A DNA stretch of 64,000 bases from positions 62,001-126,000 of the forward strand of contig WSUB01000056.1 of NCBI GenBank assembly GCA_019633425.1, read 5' to 3'. The position numbers and the translations under genes are program-made. Below, piece after piece: positions 32,984 to 43,558 of this stretch. The notes under the pieces were generated by a model, which saw nothing but the letters and a program-made list of their open reading frames with translations, did not search any database and was not told where the DNA came from. Source of the DNA: Tulasnella sp. 424 (taxonomy: Eukaryota > Basidiomycota > Agaricomycetes > Cantharellales > Tulasnellaceae). How positions within the stretch are numbered: the stretch's first letter is position 1; each line of letters begins with the position of its first letter.

Positions 32984-33797
32984 TTACTTACATTGCAGGA
33001 TTCCACGAGGCTCGAACAACCCAGCCGCGAACAGTTTACCCCCTTCTTTGTCCACGAAACCAGTCGCACTTGCTGAGAATCCAGATCCGTCGCTTTGGTA
33101 GATCGTTCGAACCGCCCAACTTGGGCTCATTGAGGCCCTAGCGTGGCTGGGCACGGGCGCGTCCTCTTGGTAATGCTTGTCGCTCACGCCCGGGGCCCGG
33201 GGTGAGATGGCCACGACCCAACTAGGCGAGTAAAGTTTCTTTCCTTTCGAAACTTCAATCATATCGGGGTAAAAAGGCTCTCCAGAAGCGTATAAAGTTG
33301 TTCCATCTTGCTTGTCGTAGGCGATGTTGTCCGGGTGGAAGGGCATGTCGACCCCGGAACTGTACGTCAATTTGTTTGTGGTGACATCCCGATCGTAAAA
33401 AGACACAGAAATTTTCGTACTTGAGGCTACAGCGACGGTTCGTCCGTTGGGGGACATGGCGATTCCGTTGGCGAACGGGATTTTGTGGTCGATCGCCCGC
33501 GTCACTTGAACCTCCCCGGCATCATCATCGTCGAATTCGACGAGGTCCACCCAATCCACCAGAAAAGTTGGTGAAAGTCTTAAATACATGCACGAAATTG
33601 CCTACGAACAGGGTCCGCCGACTCAGAGTATGGTCGTTTGTAATGTAAAATGTACGTCGCCCGCACAGCAGCGCCTTGTTGCAGTTGCTGCTGATACTGT
33701 CAGCGGAACGTGAAGGAGGTGCGGGCGATAGCCTAAACACTTCCACAGACAAAGCCTGTTCACCCTGGTTGGTAGCGAACAACCGGTATTGCTTAGT
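32984..33797 (-). pseudogene. Truncated, frameshifted paraoxonase-like gene, copy 2
   Basis: The 3' part (33589-32984) is an intact frame closely similar to copy 3 (SPNGRTVAVASST, FHPDNIAYDKQDGTTLYASG, C-terminus GILQCK). Upstream of it there is a one-base insertion (CACCCAATCC where copy 3 has CACCCATCC, near 33560) and a deletion of about 75 bp near 33650. Similarity stops abruptly at about 33797 after the Ala/Thr-Asn-Gln-Gly-Glu region, so the first two exons and the start of exon 3 are missing. The lost portion is replaced by a fragment of the Ser/Pro-rich gene. It cannot encode a complete propeller. Confidence 0.85.
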
Positions 33798-35090
33798 TTA
33801 TCTGGGGCTACTTCTTGGACTGTTCCTGGGACTACCTCTGGAGCTACCGCCCGGGCTGGCAGCGAGAGTAGCGGCGAGACGAGGACCAGGTAGCATGGAC
33901 GAGGACCCGGAAGGAGGGCGGAGGTGACTGGATTGATGAGGACGTTGTTGGGTTTGGGATGGAGGTGGCGCCGGTGACAGCATGGCCTTGTTGAAAGCCT
34001 CCCATTCCTCGAGCGTCTGTGGGATGACGAAGGACCGCGGTCGAGAGCTAGGTGCAGTTGAGCCTGCAAACAACACGGGTCTCTGATGTTGAAGAGGCCG
34101 GGGTATGGGCGACGAGGCCGCATAGGAAGGTTGTGGTGCAGGTTCATCAATGGGCACTGGCGGGGAGGAGTTCTTTATGCCCGACTTTGAACGGCCGGAA
34201 AAGGACATGGAGAACCGTGCAAGAGACTTGCTCAGGGAGCCCTTGGAAGAAGGAGACTTGTCGCTGGGAGTCACGGATACGGCTGGTGCAGCTTGGACGG
34301 GACTCAACCGAAACTCCTCTTGTTCAGCTCTCTGGGATGTGGCCGCGACACTGCGGAAAAATACTCGGTCATGGTCCGGTAGCCTGCTGCACCAGCGCTC
34401 GGTGCGGGAACCGCAAACTTTGAGGACTGCATCTTGCGTTGTGCTCCGAGGTTGGGTGATTTGGGTGGTTGGAGGGGGGGCTCGACTTTGATGCTCTGGT
34501 TGAGCTGAGGAGACCATGGGTCGTTTGCGTAAGGGTTTGGCGCTCGTTCCGGCTCGGGTGAAGGAGTGGATGGGTGGGCGTGGTTGGATGAAGGAGGGGA
34601 GGAGAGGTCTTGGATGGGAGACGGCGTGTTGTTTGGGTCAAAAGTGGGAACGCCCGTGTCGGAATACGAGGTGGGCGGGATGAAAGTCGGGTACGGAGGA
34701 GTAGTACTCGACACCTCCAGCAGCGGCAGAGGACATTTTATTTTATGAGGATGATGATTGGAGGGGTCAGAGGGAGTGTGTTGGTTATGAGAGGGGGTTG
34801 TTGCTGGAGGAGGAGCAGCGCGTTTCGGAGTAGATTGATGCATGATGCCCGAGAGGCTTTATAAAGCTACGGGTGTTCTGTGTAAAAAGACCTGTGTGGG
34901 GCGTTTTCTTTTGGTGTCCTACGGGTTACAGCTTCAGAGGCTGAGTTCGAGAAACGAAAAGTGGAACGCAGAGGGACCCTTGGCGGGGAGGCACTTCACA
35001 AATGCATGACGAGAAGACTGCGGACAGAATGAGGACAACAAATGAGGACAACAAGCCGCGTATTAAATGTGTTCAGTTTAAAGAAGGGTC
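33798..35090 (-). pseudogene. Duplicated 5' fragment of the Ser/Pro-rich gene
   Basis: About 1.3 kb matches 27390-28660, covering the promoter-proximal region and roughly the first 350 codons. The start region is kept with a changed second codon (cat at 34841-34843; MHQSTP against MDQSTQ). At least three indels break the frame: two in the first 60 codons (one is an extra G near 34690) and a one-base loss near 34337 (GGCCGCGACAC against GGCCAGCGACAC). The fragment ends in the SPRNSPRG repeat at 33798, where it meets paraoxonase copy 2. The last 660 or more residues of the parent are absent. Confidence 0.85.
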
Positions 35091-36141
35091 TGCGGTAGAC
35101 TGCCGTATCTAAGGGACCACGCGGTACCAGGGGTTTGCAGTAAGGTAATGCAGACGGCTTTGCGTGAGTGCACCTACGCGCGCGACTTGCGCTTGCTTAA
35201 CCAGCCCTCCCCACCTCGTCCTCTCATCAGGGTTAACAGGAACTAAGACCGGCCGTCCGTTGAAGTCTCATCCTTTTTTTCACGATGAGAACCTTCAATT
35301 CTGCTCCTCAGCAACTTGCTTGATACGCCTCCATATGAGTGCTTCTGTCTACTGAAATCCCGGTGCACGAGTCTGTGAAGGCTTTCCTCCCTCATACTCA
35401 TCATGCCTCAACATAATTTTGTTGAGCATTGAACGAGCCAGGCTCATGCATGCTTCTGGGTCGGGTTCCTTCCCGTCCACTTCGACTTCCAAGGAACTAA
35501 ACGCATTCCAAACAGCGATTATCAACGAACGGAAAGTGCCAAAAGGAAAAACGTTCGAGGACCTCAAAGACTAGAGTAAAGTTCGTACAATGAAGTAATG
35601 TTTGAGAAACTTAGTTGGGTCCTGGTTTGAGCGGGGACAAATGACAAGACGCGGTGGAAAGTTGGAGGTGGTCTGGAGTACTCAGGCCCCTGCTGGTCGA
35701 AGGATGCAATTAGCAAAGAAGTCTTCAGTCATGACGGTGTGTCTTTTGGGACAGAGAAATATACGTTATCGTATGAGAAAGAACAAAGATCCGTAATAAG
35801 GGTGCTTATCCCACTTTCGCTACATTCGTCGTTCGATCCCCCACACCGTCTCACAATAGCCAGGACGTGATCAAGGTCAGTACAAGCCCGAGGTTAAGCG
35901 CTCATCCTCCCCCTACATTGCCACACCCGCCTCAAGGTTTCTAATGGCTTTCTATGTCACCTATCAAATTCAAATTCCAAAAAAAAAAACGGCCAAGGGG
36001 CGTAAAAAAAAAAACACGAGTCGTCAGCCATACACATTCTACTCGGTTTGGAAAGGTGTGAACCGCGTATCTCTCCGAGTGGTGCCCCAGATTGTAATAT
36101 CTCGGCAAGGCATGTAAAAAGCCAACATAAAGAAGGAACTA
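35091..36141. other. Spacer upstream of paraoxonase copy 3, with second relic copy
   Basis: Positions 35091-35350 match nothing else I can see in the window. From about 35360 on the sequence is homologous to 32190-32980 and to 38730-39110. It includes the relic small gene (copy 2, frameshifted in its first exon by CCCCTG in place of CCTG near 35690) and the paraoxonase 3' flank. Poly-A runs occur at 35980-35990 and 36004-36013. Confidence 0.55.
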
Positions 36142-37786
36142 TTACTCACATTGCAGTATTCCACGAGGCTCGAACAACCCAGCCGCGAACAGTTTACCCC
36201 CTTCTTTGTCCACGAAACCAGTCGCACTTGCTGAGAATCCAGATCCGTCGCTTTGATAGATCGTCCGAACCGCCCAACTCGGGCTCATGGAGGCCCTGAA
36301 GTGACTGGGCACGGCCGCGCCCTCTTGGTACTGCTTGTCGCTCCCGCCCGGCTCTCGGGGTGAGATGGCCACGACCCAACTAGGGGCGTAAAGTTTCTTT
36401 CCTTTCGAAACTTCAATCATATCGGGGTAAAAAGGCGCCCCAGAAGCGTATAACGTTGTTCCATCTTGCTTGTCGTAGGCGATATTGTCCGGGTGGAACG
36501 GAACGTCGACCCGGGAATTGTAGGTCAATTTGTTTGTGGTGGCATCCCGATCGTAGAATGACACCGTAATTTCCGTGCTTGAGGCCACTGCGACGGTTCG
36601 CCCGTCGGGGGACATGGCGATTCCATTGGCGAACGGGATTTTACGGTCGATCGCCCGGGTCACTCGAACTTCCCCAGCATCATCATCGTCGAATTCGATG
36701 AGGTCCACCCATCCACCAGGGAAGTTGAAGAAAGTCTCAAACACATGCAAGAAAGTCCCTACGAACGGGGTCCGCCGACTCAGAGTATGGTCGTTCGTAA
36801 GGTAAAATGAGGTCGGAGAGATAATGGCCACGTTGTTGGGCGAGACAATGCTGGAGTGCGACAAAGTCCTGACGTACGTCGCCCGCACAACAGCACCTTG
36901 TTGCAGTTGCTGCTGATGACTGTCATCGAGGCTTGAAGACGGAGGTGGGGGCGATAGCGTAAACACCTCCACAGACGAAGCCTTTTCGCCGTGGTTGGTA
37001 GCGAACAACCGATATTGCTTGGTTTTAGGGTCGTAGGTGATGTCGAAACCAAAAGGGTGGAAAACCGAAGATTTCGGGAAGCCTTGGAATTCCAGTTTGC
37101 GAGGAACGCCTTGCGCTGATTCGGATGAGTAGGAGTAAAGCCAGAATGACCCTTGCTTCGTCCAAGGATCGTTTAAAGGGCCCTGCACGCACGAACAAGA
37201 AAGAAAATAATAATGACCAACCGACTGGTGAGTTTCTTCCCGCCTCAAGTCCCCGAACTCGAATGATCATGATCGACTCACCATGACAGGATTCCAGTCC
37301 TTCTCGCCAGGATCACATCCAACTATCAAATGTCTGACCCCTCCCTTTGCCCTTTGCCCATCTGCATCGACCAGGTCCCATTGAACCATGTCCTCGCAGA
37401 ATCGGAAGTCTGGGTTCACGGTGTCAAAGGACTCGGGGTTGGAAGAAGTCGAAGAGGATGACAGCGGAAAGAGGTGAGCGCCACGGCCGTCGACGATTTT
37501 GCAGGACGTTGATGCGTTGCCGTATGCGAACCATTGAGGCGGTAAAGCTGGAGGTATGACCTGGAAATAAATTTCACGACTGCGAAAGTAGAAGTACGCC
37601 TTGTTTTTGTAATTTCGTTCATTCGTTCGAAGAGAGGGGGAGGGATAAAGAAGGGCAGCGAAAGGAAGCAGAGGGAAGGAAGGTCAAAAAGGTACCCAAA
37701 GCGAGTTCAGTGAACATCATTCCATGATCATGAACGTTTGCACTCACCAGAACGGTTACGGCCACGGGTCTCCAATTTATAGCCAT
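36142..37786 (-). CDS. Paraoxonase/arylesterase-like protein, copy 3
   Basis: Three exons (37786-37748, 37599-37282, 37182-36142) give 465 aa, with the exon structure and phases of copy 1. Landmarks are TSCKIVDG, CEDMVQWDLVDADGQ, RHLIVGCDPG, SVFHPFGFDITYDP, LFATNHGEKASSVEVF, YLTNDHTLSRR, IPFANGIAMSPDGRTVAVAS, YASGAPFYPDMI and the C-terminus RGILQCE. It is clearly closer to pseudogene copy 2 than to copy 1, as seen in the shared sequence DKQDGTTLYASG and the shared short C-terminal region. The substrate cannot be read from sequence. Lactone or aryl-ester hydrolysis is the family activity. Confidence 0.87.
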
Positions 37787-39120
37787 GTTACGTTTTCCAA
37801 TAACAGAGAACCAAGTCGAGATCGTATGGGAAGAGAGGCCAGTCGTTAAATGTAAAGGGAAATATGCGAACACCGTGCGAGGGCAGAGCCAAGGCTAGCT
37901 TGAAGGGAATTGAAAGAGTCGCCCAGTGGCAGGGCCTTGCCTTTATATAAAAGGATTCAGCTGCGGTACCCCGCAAGATCAACCTTCTAAACCATTCGGT
38001 ATCAGGAAGGGCGCCGCGGACATGTAAATCGCATGATCGATGGGGCACCTGGTGCAGGAGGAAAAGGCCTTTGACGCTTCTAAAAAGCCGTGCCAAGGAC
38101 TAGAAGTGAAAGCCGGCCGGAAAATTCGGCATTAGAGAAACCGTCGCCCACTTACCCGTTCCATTGCCCCGGAGTGCTTTATAGCCAGTGGTGGGAGAGA
38201 GGGCCGGCGGTTTAGTCGTGCCCGTTAGCCTTGGCGTGCCATTGGGGAGGCGGTGTGGGTTCGGCGTCAAAATCCGAGTGGAATAAACATCTCGCTCCGG
38301 TCGATCACAACTCAGGGGTTATACTTCGAAGCTCCAAAAAGGGTTTCATGAACCTCCATTTCGGGGCACTCCCGACTCAACAGACAAGAGGAAGGTCGCG
38401 CAGACTCTTGCCGGGTGGAATGGAACATGTGCTTTCTGATCGGAGGAAGAAAGAGTGCGAGAATGGGAGGAACGGAGCTGAAATTTGAAATGATGAATGG
38501 ATAAAATACGAAAAGGACAAGACGGGGAGGAAAATCAAACATAGAGTACGCAGAATAGATGAGGTATCACCCATAAAACCTCCCTCATCAACCCCCAACG
38601 CGACATGCAGACGACATTGCGTGGGTTTGACTCACAATCACGCCGTCAAATCAAGCGTTGGTGGAAGTTGATGCGTCGCCTTTATCTTTGCGAGGTGAAC
38701 GAAGAACGCGGAGGGTTTCTGCAAGGCAAAGGTTCAGTAAAGTTCTGGCAGCTTATACATCCTCTCTCATACTCACCATGCCTCAACATAATTTGTCGTT
38801 GAGCGTTGAACGAGCCGGGGTCAGCTTCTGGATCAGGTTCCTTCACGTCCAACTCGGCTTCAACGTAAACAAAGGCGCTAGAAGCATTCCAAACCACGGT
38901 TAGACAAGAACAAAAAAGTGTCATGGGGAAAGGTTTCGAGCATCCCAAAGGACGAGGGCAAAGATCGTAAAATGACGTACCCTTTGGGCACCTTTGCTAG
39001 GTACTGATTTTGAGCAGGGACAAAAGATAAGATGCGGTGGAAAGTTGGAGGTGTGTTGGAGTCTTCTTGTCCTGCTGGTCGAAGGATGCAATTAGTAAAA
39101 GAAGGCTTCAATCACCGAGA
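37787..39120. repeat. Spacer of paraoxonase tandem unit 3, with third relic copy
   Basis: It is homologous to 31002-32600 along most of its length. The relic small gene (copy 3) spans about 38660-39110 on the minus strand. It keeps the first-exon donor but has a one-base shift in its second exon. Homology ends near 39115, so the tandem array stops here, about 550 bp before TAD1. Confidence 0.65.
37942..37951 (-). promoter_or_regulatory. TATA box of paraoxonase copy 3
   Basis: On the minus strand the sequence reads TTTTATATAAAGG about 156 bp upstream of the start at 37786. The flanking CAGCTGCGG and GTCGCCC sequences are also found next to the TATA-like run of copy 1, so the promoter was copied with the gene. 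Confidence 0.5.
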
Positions 39121-39673
39121 AAGAGTAACCAGCGTACCTCGAGCTCGGTTGGTCTGGGTCGCGACTGTGTATCTGTTGGATTTATCGCGACAGAAATACA
39201 TGTTAAGACCCGAATATCATAGAGCCATTGCAGGACGGAAAAGGGCGGTATAAGACTCACGAGACGTATTCCTTCTCATTCTTCGTAACCCGTGTCTCTG
39301 GTTCTCTAGCGAGATACCCAATCAAAGTGACCTTTGCGAGGTCGCGCAAACCGCTCGGGCGAGAGGTTGAGAACGCCTGTTTTAGAGTGTCAATGGTCAA
39401 CCGGTTGAGTACGTTCAGAGGAGGAATAACCTACTCACCCGCGTGGATTTAGCAAAAGTTGATCTGGCCAAGCTGAACATTGTACGTTGTGATTTGTAGA
39501 AGTTTCGTGAAAAGAGGGAGAGGACAAGATTGCGGCCCGAAGTTTCGAAAAACGCGTAGATCTACCGTAGCGAGGACTGCTACAAATCGAGACAAACTTG
39601 ATCATCGGGGAGTCCACAACAAACCTTTCCCTGCCCTTGGAGCCACTTTCACCAACCCCTCCCCCCAGATGCG

Positions 39674-41292
39674 ATGCAGGACATGATGAAAAACCAAGTC
39701 GAGAGGAACTCGTTCGACAGTGACACTGATACCGACGCAATCGCTCAGCTATGCATATCAAAGTACCTGGGCCTCCCGAAGTCATTCCATCCAGCACCTC
39801 GATCAAACGGTACACCTCAATGGTGCATCCTCGCAGGAATCGTACTCGGCAAACCCGCATCCGCTTCTTCGATCGATCCCCCGTCTTCTTGCCCCAACCC
39901 TAGCCCCTTGAAATGCATATCCCTCGGAGCAGGAACGAAATGCTTGCCCCAAGCTAAACTTCCGCCTAACGGGGATATCTTACATGATTCCCATGCAGAG
40001 GTAGTGGCGAGACGTGGAGCCATACGGTGGATATACGAAGAGGTTCTAAGGTGGAAGCAGGGGAAGGAGTCGTCGGATTGGATAGAGAGAGATGGGGAGG
40101 ATGGTGTCTTTGGACTGAAACCTGGAGTGCAAGTTTATATGTACGTATCAACTTTACCATGTGAGCTAATAAAGATACTGCCTTTCCTGCCGCAATCTTC
40201 TGAGCGCCAATTTCCTTTGCTTACTCACCTGAGCTAGGTGGTGATGCATCAACCATGCTCCTCTCCGTATCCCAAGACCCTGCCATGGCTGAACTGAAGG
40301 ACGCTTCGCGGAAAACACCAGAGTCTCCCGCTTCGGAAGCACGGCCAACAGTCGGAAGAGGCAGAGATGACTACTCGGCTCTCGGGATGTTGCGAACTAA
40401 ACCAGGTCGGGCCGATTCGCCTCCAACAATCTCGATGTCGTGCAGCGACAAGATTGCCTCGTGGACTTTACTAGGTTTCCAAGGCGCCCTTTTATCTCAA
40501 TTTATGAAACCTGTGTATCTGAATGCTTTGATCTTCGGAGAAGTTGAGGCTGGGCTTAAACCGGGTGTTGTGAAGGAGTGCGAACGGGCGTTTGCGACCA
40601 GGCTGCACTCGGATGTAGGTTCGTCCTTCTATACGCGTTGATCAGGTTTACTTTGACAGATCGCATACAATTGTATTCCTACCCTTTAAGAGCTGTCTCA
40701 TCCTTTCCGACAACACGAACCTCGGATCGTGTTCACGTCGGTCCCCTTTCCCTTTTCCCGTTCTCAAACGGGGAATAACCCAATAACAGGCGCCGCGCCG
40801 GTCTCTGAGTCAGAATGTACGTCCATTCGTGTCTCATCAAGAGACTGGGAGGTCCTCATTCTGTTTCTTTTCTTTTCCGGGTCAGCAATAAGCTGGATTG
40901 CCAACACCTCTCCCGCGGCAGAAGCACTAGTCGATGGTCGAAAACGAGGATCTTCGGTAAAAGCCAAGTCTACCGCCTATCGGTAAGCGGCGTTTTGTTT
41001 CTTCGTTCCTAAACATAATGCAGAGTTCGTCGTGCTGACAAACCGCCCCATCACAAATTGCAGGTCTCGCATCTCCAAAGCCGCCCTTTTCGATCTTCAC
41101 CTGGACTCGGAAACAGTCTTAATGCCAAATCAATTCACACAACTGACGCACTTTGAGGCAAAGCAAAAGGCCGCTGAATACCAGAGGAGCAAGGCCGCGT
41201 TGCGAGGCGAAGGTGGTCCACTCGCTGGATGGATTGTGAGCGGTCAGCAGTGGGAGGGATTCCACTCTTCGCGACCCAGTTCGAATAAATGA
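39674..41292 (+). CDS. TAD1: tRNA-specific adenosine deaminase 1 (A37, ADAT1/Tad1)
   Basis: Tad1 deaminates A37 of tRNA-Ala to inosine. Five exons (39674-40160, 40238-40618, 40691-40816, 40886-40982, 41064-41292) give 439 aa. The zinc-site motifs of the editing-deaminase domain are all present: HAE in ILHDSHAEVVARRG (catalytic Glu), PCGD in STLPCGDASTM, and the distal Cys in MSCSDKIASWTLLGFQG. Family landmarks later are PRIVFTSVPFPFSRS, ISWIA, ALVDGRKRGSS and SRISKAALFDLH. The PCGD Cys codon is itself split by intron 1 (T|GT). An upstream ATG at 39669 opens a five-codon frame overlapping the start, a possible uORF. Confidence 0.94.
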
Positions 41293-41467
41293 ACATCCAT
41301 GCCGATGGTTTCCTGGGTATCGAATCGTTTGAACCGCGTTTCAGAGTCCTCGCGCCGGGTTTACGCTCGAAATAACTCTTCAATAGCTGGAAAGGTCTGG
41401 CCGATCTGGGACAGACTAGCAATACAGAATCTTAAGACAAATATCCACAGCAAGGGACAGGGTTCCT

Positions 41468-42875
41468 TTATATTGGCTCGAATTTAAGATTCTAAGGATA
41501 AGGCAAATCAGCCATTCAGCTCTTGTCGCTCTCGCCCGGGCTGGTAGGGTGCAAACTCGACTTACCGCTTTGTCGTAGTTGCTTGGTCTATTCCTTCTGA
41601 GCCACGTGCCCCAATCAGCAACGAATAACACCCGTTTGGTCGTTTTATTGGCGTAAACTACTGTTTGCAAGCCATGCCAGCCTGCAGCAAACACTTGCAG
41701 TTAGTATACGTTCTTCGAAAGGAAAACAATCGCGTAACGTAGTTGTTCTTACTTCGCTTGTCGGAACTCCAAACAGGGCTCACAGTACCGTTCTGGTTTA
41801 TAGACCATACAGTGGTATCTGCAGGGCCCGCATGTCCAGTGCCGCAAGACAGCATTCCTTCGTCGGCCGGTCCTCGGACTGCAACGCACAGAGCATTGCT
41901 GAAATGACCGATATCTGTCAGATGGAGTATGCATTCCTTGTCATCCTCGGTGGGTACTTACTGGGGTGATCTTGCGGCAATGTTAGGCGAAGCGACGTGC
42001 CAGATCATACCCAGTTTGTCGAAATTGCTTTCAGGGAGAGATTCCTAGAAGAAAGCCCGAGTTGTACTACAGGTGATGCCACCAGTATTATCTGCCCAAA
42101 GGGTACATACCAAGATCCGGATGTCTACCGGTTGTCCAGCCGTGCTAGGTGTATATTCCACTCGAAGGGCTTGAGTAGGGTCCGACGTAACCTCATAGTA
42201 CCCATTAATACGCGACCTCCCGAGCCATCCGCGGTTGGCGGGGGAGTCTGACATAACCGCCAAGCGTCCCCTACGCGTAGAGTTCGGTCCAAGGGAGAGA
42301 GAACCGAAGGCGCCTGACAATGATGCAGATGTGGGGGGCAACGGACGAGGGGGCGGAGGCGCCGCTGGAAGTGCCCCAGGAGGTGATACATGTATTTCGC
42401 GAGGTCGTGGAATTGGTGGAGACGCTGAGGAGCCGGGAGGAGGAGGGGCGGCAGCAGGGGGAGCAGCGGCAGGGGGAGCAGCGGCAGGGGGAGCTGCAGG
42501 AGCTGTCGGTATGAAGTTCCTAGATGCAGGGGAAGGATCGTCAGGCGCCTCAGTCAAGATTATAATTCCTATCGTCGGCGCGTCGACTCACCCAGGAATA
42601 GAAGCTGGAGATGGCTCAGATGCAGTCGGGGTAGGCTGCTCGGATACTGGAGGGAAGCGATCGAGCATAGCCGTTCGAAGCTGCTTCCAATCGTCCTGGA
42701 CCTCCTCATCAAGCCCTTCGTACCATCTCAACGCCTCGCCCGCGAAGCAGGTTGACGCATACCCAGCCATCCAGTCTCCATCTTTATGTTTCCCCTTATC
42801 GAAAGCGACTTTTCTAACTGCGCGCAAGAACTCGTCGCAGGGACCTTCCCCTCGAAATACAACGGTGTCGTCCAT
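41468..42875 (-). CDS. Gag-like (retrotransposon capsid-derived) host gene with C-terminal beta-rich domain
   Basis: Six exons (42875-42592, 42519-42111, 42044-41962, 41898-41753, 41681-41566, 41491-41468) give 353 aa. Residues 1-90 resemble the Ty3-type Gag capsid (FRGEGPCDEFLRAVRKVAF, CFAGEALRWYEGLDEEVQDD, LRTAMLDRFP). A Pro/Ala-rich linker with APPAAAPP repeats follows at about 105-160. The C-terminal 180 residues form a separate region (RGRLAVMSDSPANRGWLG, GCGTGHAGPADTTVWSINQN-like block, VVYANKTTKRVLFVADWGTW). There is no zinc knuckle, protease, reverse transcriptase or LTR nearby. Five introns in the non-Gag part argue for a host gene, not a live element. From memory, proteins with this Gag-linker-beta layout recur in Agaricomycetes. 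Their function is unknown to me. Confidence 0.75.
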
Positions 42876-43083
42876 GGATCGCGGTCGTCAGATGCCTAAA
42901 GACCAGATCAGACATATACATTGCATGCAACGGCTTTGGTTGTTCGAGGAGAAACTAAGGCTCACTGTGGAATTGAGGTTCCTAGTTGAGCTGGGCGCGC
43001 GGGGTGGTGGTTGAGACGAAGAGGCTTGTAAAAGAGAGCTCACCCTCTGTCTTGAACTCCCAACCCATCAAACCCCAGCAAAA

Positions 43084-43178
43084 TGACAAGAGTGGGATTT
43101 GAACCCACGCCCGAAGACTGGTGATTGGATTCAAAGAAATCCTAAAACCAGCGCCTTAGACCACTCGGCCATCTTGCC
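43084..43178 (-). tRNA. tL(UAG): tRNA-Leu (anticodon UAG) with intron
   Basis: Read on the minus strand, acceptor GGCAAGA pairs with TCTTGTC (one G-T wobble) and the discriminator base is A. The D arm is TGGCCGAGTGGTCTAAGGC. Anticodon stem CTGGT pairs with ACCAG and the loop holds TAG as anticodon. A short intron of about 17 nt follows the G at position 37. The long variable arm (TCTTCGGGCG) is typical of Leu. The T arm is TGGGTTCAAATCCCA. A T run follows the 3' end. Confidence 0.92.
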
Positions 43179-43558
43179 ATCTAGTACATCGAGTAGCTCT
43201 GGCATGTCATTACCGGTAACTTCTAGACACTACTGCCCGTAGAGTATATATCGATGCGAAACTAAAAACAAAGCTAAAGAGTCACATTACTGTACTTTCG
43301 GTATATAACCATGAATGGAGAGAGGGGGAAGGATATTTTTACTGTGGATGATGACGCGAAAGGACAGGGGAGAGACCAGGGATACAACAGTGAAAAACCT
43401 CGAGTATGAAAGAGGAATAGCGAAAAAGAAGTCCACAAAAGGAAGATTCAAATCGAGACTGTGAAAAAATTAAGAGGGAAAAGGGAGTTCAAAAGTAAGC
43501 GAAATGAAACTAGAACAACCAAGGTATATCGGAAGAGAGCCTTTGACACCCCACGCGC

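Noticed and set aside
32984..33589. Apparent 201-codon paraoxonase gene, copy 2
   Set aside because: It is only the 3' third of a propeller. Indels and an abrupt junction at 33797 show a pseudogene.
42235..43014. 259-codon Gly/Ala-rich plus-strand frame
   Set aside because: It is antisense to the Pro/Ala linker of the Gag-like gene, so its composition is a mirror of that repeat.
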